Of a stretch of 44,576 bases of DNA, positions 40,516-44,576 are shown one piece after another. A model generated the notes under the pieces. The model was given only the letters and a program-made list of their open reading frames with translations, searched no databases and was not told the DNA's origin. The DNA is taken from assembly GCA_902475445.1 (NCBI GenBank), contig CABRZN010000004.1, forward strand, positions 1 through 44,576, read 5' to 3'. The first letter of the stretch is position 1, and each line of letters opens with the position of its first letter. The translations under genes were made by a program, and so were the position numbers. The stretch comes from an uncultured Collinsella sp. (lineage in GTDB: Bacteria; Actinomycetota; Coriobacteriia; Coriobacteriales; Coriobacteriaceae).

Positions 40516-42546
40516 CTACAGCTCGTTGGCCGCGTGATATGCCGTGCGAATGGCGCTCGCAATATCGGCGGTGCGCTCGCCCGAGCAGTCGCCCACGCAG
40601 GTCACGGGCACCGTCACGCCATCAAGGTCAAACGCGTTGGCCTTGGAGCCCACGGCCATCACCACGTAATCGCAGGCGATCTTCACCGGCTCCTCGGGGC
40701 CGTCCTCGGTGGTGTGCACGGCCTCCACGCCCTCGTCGGTAATGGCGGTCAGGCGGGTCTTAACGTGCTGTTCCACGTTGTGGGCGGCGAAGTCGCTCAT
40801 GATCAGCGGCAGAATGGTCTCGGACTCGCCCGCGGCAATCTTGTCGAGCATCTCCACGATCGCCACCTCGCAGCCGCGCTGCAGCAGGTACTCGGCAGTC
40901 TCGGTGCCCACCAGGCCACCGCCAATGACAGCGACGCGCCCGCTGAGCTCCACCTTGCCGGCCAGCACGTCCCAGCTCGAGACGACCTTGTCCGAGTCGG
41001 CACCCGGAACGGGGATGACCACGTCGCGTGCGCCCACGGCCACAATCGCGGCGTCGGCGGCGTTGAGATCCTCGGCCGTAGCGGCATGGTTGAGCTCGAC
41101 CTTCACGCCCAGGCCGGGCAGAATCTTCTCGTAGTACTCGACCGAGCGCATGATCTCGTCCTTGCGCGGAGGCGCGGCTGCCAGCACAATCTGGCCGCCC
41201 AAGTGATCGCTCGCCTCATAGACGGTCACGTCGTAGCCGCGCTTGGCCGCCACGCGCGCGGCCTCCAAGCCGGCAATACCGCCGCCCACCACGGCGACCT
41301 TCTTGTCGCCCTCGCCCGGCTTGATGGCGATGGTCGCCTCGTCGCCGTTCTCGGCATTGAGCACGCACGAGATGTACTTGCGGTTTTGAATCGCGTCGAC
41401 GCAGCCCTTGTTGCAATTGAGGCACTCGCGAATGGGCTCACCCGTGGCGGCCTTCAGCGCAATGTCGGGGTCGCACATGAGCGAGCGGCCGTACGCGATG
41501 ATATCGGCCGAACCGTCTTCCAGAATCTTCTCGCCGGCCTCGACCGAAACAACACGGCCGACAGTGGCCACCGGCACGGAGACCAGGGCCTTGACGCGCT
41601 CGGCCACGGGCAGCGTCCAGTTGTAGGGCATGGCGCCCATGGGCGGAATGGTGTCGCCCATGTTGCCGGTATGGTTGGCCTGTGCAACCTGGATCATGTC
41701 GATGCCGGCGCCCTCGAGCAGCTTGGCAAACTCGCAGGCCTCATCGGGCTGCAGGCCGCCCTTGCCGCGCGGCGTGCCGTCGGGGTTCTCCATGATCACG
41801 GGGAGCTTGTACTCCACCATCAGCTGCGGCGCGGCTTCCTTAATGGCGGCGACAACCTCGAGCGCATAGCGAACGCGGTTCTCGAACGAGCCACCGTACT
41901 CGTCGGTGCGCTGGTTGAGGATGGCCGAGCACAGCGAACCCACCAGACGGTCGCCGTGAACCTCGATGGCGTCGATGCCGGCCTGCTGCGCGCGGGCGGC
42001 CGAGGCAGCGATGGCCTCCTTGATCTGGGTGAGCTGCTCTACGCTCGCCTCGTTCACAAAGTGCTGCATGTCGTGGTGCAGCTTGGCGTAGGCCTGCTTG
42101 CGGATCTCGTTGGACTCGGCCATCTTGGCGGCAAAGGTCTCCTCGTCGCCGGCGGCCTTGGCCTCCTGCGCAGCCTTGGCGGCGGCCATGGAACCCATGA
42201 CCATGCGGCCGACGCCGGGCACGTCGTACTCGGGGTGGAACAGCTGCAGCGCGACCTTGGCGCCGTGCTTGTGAACGGCGTCGGCCAGCGCCTTAAACGT
42301 GGGGATCTGGGCGTCGGTCGCTAACTTGGGCGTGGGGCTTGCGGTCATAACAGGAGCAACGTCGCCGATGACGATGTAGCTCACGCCGCCACGGGCCAGG
42401 CGCTCGTAAAAAGCCAGGCTGCGCTCGCCGATGGAACCGTCGCGCTCCTCGTAGCCGGTGGTCAGCGGCGGGAACATAATGCGGTTTTTAAGCTCAAGGG
42501 GGCCAACCGTAATGGGCTGGAGCAGTTTGGATGCGGGTGCGGTCAT
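40516..42546 (-). CDS. NADH:flavin oxidoreductase / 2-enoate-reductase-type flavoenzyme (OYE + 4Fe-4S + FAD/NAD)
   Basis: 676 aa with the FadH/2-enoate reductase architecture. Residues about 1-365 are an FMN-binding TIM barrel (LKNRIMFPPLTTGY, NQRTDEYGGSFENRVR), with the 4Fe-4S cluster at CLNCNKGC...C (Cys375, 378, 382, 394). A FAD domain follows (VAVVGGGIAGLEAARVA) and an inserted NAD(P) domain (VAVIGGGLVGTETAEYLL). The usual active-site motif around HG-GYL is replaced by EVHGDRLVGSLCSAIL, so the proton-donor region differs from enoate and dienoyl-CoA reductases. The substrate is unknown; related gut enzymes reduce unsaturated or aromatic compounds. Of two ATGs 6 nt apart, 42546 has GAGAGG at the better distance. 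Monocistronic. Confidence 0.87.
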   Translation of the reverse strand: MTAPASKLLQPITVGPLELKNRIMFPPLTTGYEERDGSIGERSLAFYERLARGGVSYIVIGDVAPVMTASPTPKLATDAQIPTFKALADAVHKHGAKVALQLFHPEYDVPGVGRMVMGSMAAAKAAQEAKAAGDEETFAAKMAESNEIRKQAYAKLHHDMQHFVNEASVEQLTQIKEAIAASAARAQQAGIDAIEVHGDRLVGSLCSAILNQRTDEYGGSFENRVRYALEVVAAIKEAAPQLMVEYKLPVIMENPDGTPRGKGGLQPDEACEFAKLLEGAGIDMIQVAQANHTGNMGDTIPPMGAMPYNWTLPVAERVKALVSVPVATVGRVVSVEAGEKILEDGSADIIAYGRSLMCDPDIALKAATGEPIRECLNCNKGCVDAIQNRKYISCVLNAENGDEATIAIKPGEGDKKVAVVGGGIAGLEAARVAAKRGYDVTVYEASDHLGGQIVLAAAPPRKDEIMRSVEYYEKILPGLGVKVELNHAATAEDLNAADAAIVAVGARDVVIPVPGADSDKVVSSWDVLAGKVELSGRVAVIGGGLVGTETAEYLLQRGCEVAIVEMLDKIAAGESETILPLIMSDFAAHNVEQHVKTRLTAITDEGVEAVHTTEDGPEEPVKIACDYVVMAVGSKANAFDLDGVTVPVTCVGDCSGERTADIASAIRTAYHAANEL

Positions 42547-42682
42547 GGACATTCCTCTCTTGTAGGCGCGGCGGCGATGTTGCCGCGTAGTTGTTTAGAG
42601 GATATGGCATGGGAGCACAGTGGCGCAACGGAAATCGGCAGACAGCAGGTAGCGGCAGGTGGATGGGGCGGGGCGGCCCGTC

Positions 42683-42749
42683 GGTTTGTCTCAATCTGTA
42701 ACAGTTAGGCCCACTTTTGGCCTCCACCTGTTACAGATCGAGACAAACC
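42683..42749. repeat. Hairpin repeat H1 (TGTAACA type)
   Basis: 22-bp arms (42683-42704 and 42728-42749, one mismatch) containing TGTCTCAATCTGTAACAG. The 23-nt loop includes a second stem, AGGCC/GGCCT. First of four related hairpins spaced about 80 bp apart. Confidence 0.8.
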
Positions 42750-42767
42750 AACCCGGCCCGCTAGAAC

Positions 42768-42824
42768 ATCTAAATCTGTAACAGCTACTCGGCAAAATCC
42801 ATCCCTCGTGTTACAGAATTAGAT
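42768..42824. repeat. Hairpin repeat H2
   Basis: 16-bp arms (42768-42783 and 42809-42824, one mismatch): ATCTAAATCTGTAACA and its complement. The loop is unlike that of H1. Confidence 0.75.
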
Positions 42825-42844
42825 AAACGGGGGCCGGCTGCCGA

Positions 42845-42907
42845 AAAATCTCGTTCTGTAACATCTATCGGCCAAAAACGGCCCCACGTGTTACAGATCA
42901 AGACATT
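42845..42907. repeat. Hairpin repeat H3
   Basis: 19-bp arms with four mismatches; the core TCTGTAACA / TGTTACAGA is intact. The loop has its own GGCC-AAAAAC-GGCC stem, like H1. Confidence 0.7.
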
Positions 42908-42927
42908 CCCCTCGGCCCATCCTCAAC

Positions 42928-42986
42928 AATCTCAATCCGTAACATCTAGGCCCGCTTTTGACCCCTACCCGTTACAGATTGAGATT
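42928..42986. repeat. Hairpin repeat H4
   Basis: 16-bp arms (42928-42943 and 42971-42986, one mismatch): AATCTCAATCCGTAAC and its complement. The loop starts ATCTAGGCCCGCTTTTGA, close to the H1 loop TTAGGCCCACTTTTGG. Confidence 0.75.
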
Positions 42987-43033
42987 TTGTTTGAGATTTG
43001 CCGAGGGACTATATCCACGCGTCATCGAAGCCA

Positions 43034-43099
43034 CTACGACAGAAGTGCGACATTACTGCGACAGAGGTGCGACATTACTGCGACAGAGGTGCGAAATAG
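43034..43099. repeat. Three 22-bp direct tandem repeats
   Basis: Units at 43034, 43056 and 43078, with core GCGACAGAGGTGCGACATTA and few mismatches. They end 10 bp before the stop codon of the AlbA_2 gene (minus strand), so they sit in its 3' flank. No gene is seen in 42990-43109. Confidence 0.8.
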
Positions 43100-43109
43100 A
43101 TCGACCACC

Positions 43110-44550
43110 TTACCTTATCGTGTAGAACTGTTTTGGGTCGTTATGGGATGAGCCGTGCCATTCGAGCAGCCCGTCTTCCTCAATTAACTTACCAAGCACC
43201 CGGCTTGCTGTGCGGCGATTTCTCCCGATGTGCGCTGCAAGCTCCCTTGCTGTCACCCTTCCGTTCGCAAAGGCCAACCTGACGGCGGCGAGCTCATACT
43301 CCCCCAATGAGGCGATCACCTCCGGTGATACCTTGTCCTCGAGAGCCTCGCTTCTCCTTACGGTTCTGGCAACGATATTGTTCTCAAGCGTTAGCTGAAC
43401 CCTTGCCCCATCAGGTTCCGTGTAGACCGGATCATTGAGCAGAGAGTTTTGCATCTCGGTATAAATGCGCTTGACGCCCTCGTTTAGCTCCCGAACCCAA
43501 CCAAATTCAACCAGCGTGCGCGCGATGCGTGGGTTGCGCGAGTAACGAGTGGTCCTCATGTTGTCGAGCGTCACGATATTGGGAAGCGCGCCTGGACTGA
43601 TGATTTCCAAACGGTCGTCGAACATCGAGACCCGGATGTAGTCGCCGCGGAACGAGTAGTCGCGATGTGTCACCGCGTTGACCAAGCCCTCGAACCAGGC
43701 GAACTCAGGATACTCAGGCACGGTCTGGAATTTCCCGTCGGGCCCCAGGAACTGAAATTCGCGGAGCATGCTCGAGATGAGTTCGTAGGCGTCTTGGATC
43801 ACCTTAGGCAGCGGCCCACAGAAGCTTCGTTCTTTCGTGATGTTGAGACGCTCGCCCGTCTCCATTTTGACGCCGTCGTAGCGCAGGACACGGACTCGCG
43901 CCTGTGGCATCATCGCGGACGGATCCAGCGCGAATAGCAGGGCTCCAGCAACGGTCAGCTTTCCGTCACGCATAAAACGACGACTTCTAAGGACCTGCTC
44001 GTCGGAAACTTCGGTTCCAAGAATCCCTTTGTAGCGATCAAGCACTTCATGGTCCACGTCATCTAGGGAGGAATCCTCAACAAGCTCGTCCTCGAAGATT
44101 CTCTGCCCCTTATCGTACTCGAGGGCAAATACCTGTTCGCGGCTGAGCCTCACGCTCTTGTCGTCCTGCCGCAAGAAAACCTCGCCGTCGCTCACGCGAG
44201 CAACAGAGTGGTTGGTCGAGGCATCGATGTCCAAAACGAGAACGAAGTCCTCCTCGCCCGAAGAATTGACCACGGGGATTCGGTCTTTGCGGACAATAGG
44301 GGTTGGCGTGCAAGTCGTGAGCGCAGCGCGCTCGAATTTCTCAATGTCGCGCGCGCCGTTACGCTTGAAGCCCGTTACCTCACCATTATCCTCGATACCG
44401 ATAACGAGCTTGCCTCCCGCCGAGTTGGCGAATGCACTAATATGCTTCGCAATCTCCTTGTCATCCTTGCGGGCGCTCTTTCGATCGAAGTACTGATTCT
44501 CCCTGAGAGTGGAAAATAGAAGGCTCTGTTAGACCAGGATTGACATACAT
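43110..44550 (-). CDS. AlbA_2 / GHKL ATP-binding regulator, apparently frameshifted near its start
   Basis: About 480 aa if intact. Parts in order: an N-terminal Schlafen-like AlbA_2 domain (YFDRKSARKDDKEIAKHIS, AFANSAGGKLVIGIEDNGEV), a middle region, a RecG-C-terminal/GHKL-like ATP-binding fold (EGLVNAVTHRDYSFRG, FDDRLEIISPG, NEGVKRIY) and a C-terminal winged helix (VTARELAAHIGRNRRTASRVLGKL). Such proteins are putative transcriptional regulators. The ATG at 44550 (GGGGAC before it) encodes MYVNPGLTEPSI, but the frame is lost at TTTT (A-run at 44513-44516). Removing one base gives SISTLRENQYFDRK in frame with the rest. The downstream frame has no ATG, GTG or TTG before 44273. So it is a pseudogene, a slippage switch, or a sequencing error. 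Confidence 0.75.
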
Positions 44551-44576
44551 GTGTCCCCACGGTGCCATATCTTTGA

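Noticed and set aside
42683..43099. CRISPR array
   Set aside because: Units are inverted repeats with diverging sequence and no constant direct repeat or unique spacers; the 22-bp units have no spacers at all. No cas genes are present.

Overview
The window is high-GC chromosomal DNA that looks like a gut actinobacterium of the class Coriobacteriia, most like Collinsella or a close relative. This is inferred from GC content, GGAGG-type ribosome binding sites and gene content: an Nramp-related Mg-type transporter, an Ech-type hydrogenase, an LPxTG multi-repeat adhesin and an old-yellow-enzyme/FAD reductase. No rRNA or tRNA gene was seen, so the taxonomy is not proven.

Layout. 1-1395: a nucleoside hydrolase (cut by the window edge) and a ribokinase form a nucleoside-salvage operon behind a palindromic operator. 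1489-3705: a membrane O-acyltransferase fused to an SGNH esterase domain. 3938-4167: an inverted-repeat, MITE-like element. 4250-13483: a long minus-strand run (hemolysin III, CNNM/CorC, a cyanophycin-synthetase-N-domain-like protein, YtxH, PRC-barrel, a degenerate NodB protein, MgtE-like, Nramp-related). Three of these belong to Mg2+-linked families. 13670-17018: an alpha/beta hydrolase, a DUF362/ferredoxin protein and a methyltransferase. 17138-24107: two ABC systems (FtsX plus LolD-like ATPase; ATPase plus two ABC-2 permeases). 24317-26088: a divergent NarL-type two-component pair that probably controls the neighbouring exporter.

26691-33005 is one 2104-residue sortase-anchored adhesin: signal peptide, von Willebrand A domain, ten pilin-type repeats, LPTTG. 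It is framed by two families of short inverted-repeat elements (154 bp and 160 bp) placed in mirror order on its two sides. 33724-39383 is a complete Ech-type group 4 [NiFe] hydrogenase operon, in which the NuoL-like and NuoH-like membrane subunits are fused in one 960-residue protein. It should couple ferredoxin oxidation and H2 formation to ion translocation. 39671-40075 is a solitary IS3 OrfA-like helix-turn-helix protein. 40516-42546 is a flavin/Fe-S/FAD reductase with an altered active-site motif. 42683-43099 holds four diverged hairpin repeats and three 22-bp tandem repeats. The last gene, an AlbA_2/GHKL ATP-binding protein, appears to be broken by one extra base in a homopolymer.

The observations I rate highest are the mirrored element pairs around the adhesin, the hairpin array with a related half-site in front of the adhesin, the EchA-EchB fusion, a stand-alone HxxEH protein resembling the cyanophycin synthetase N domain, and the frameshifted AlbA_2 gene.
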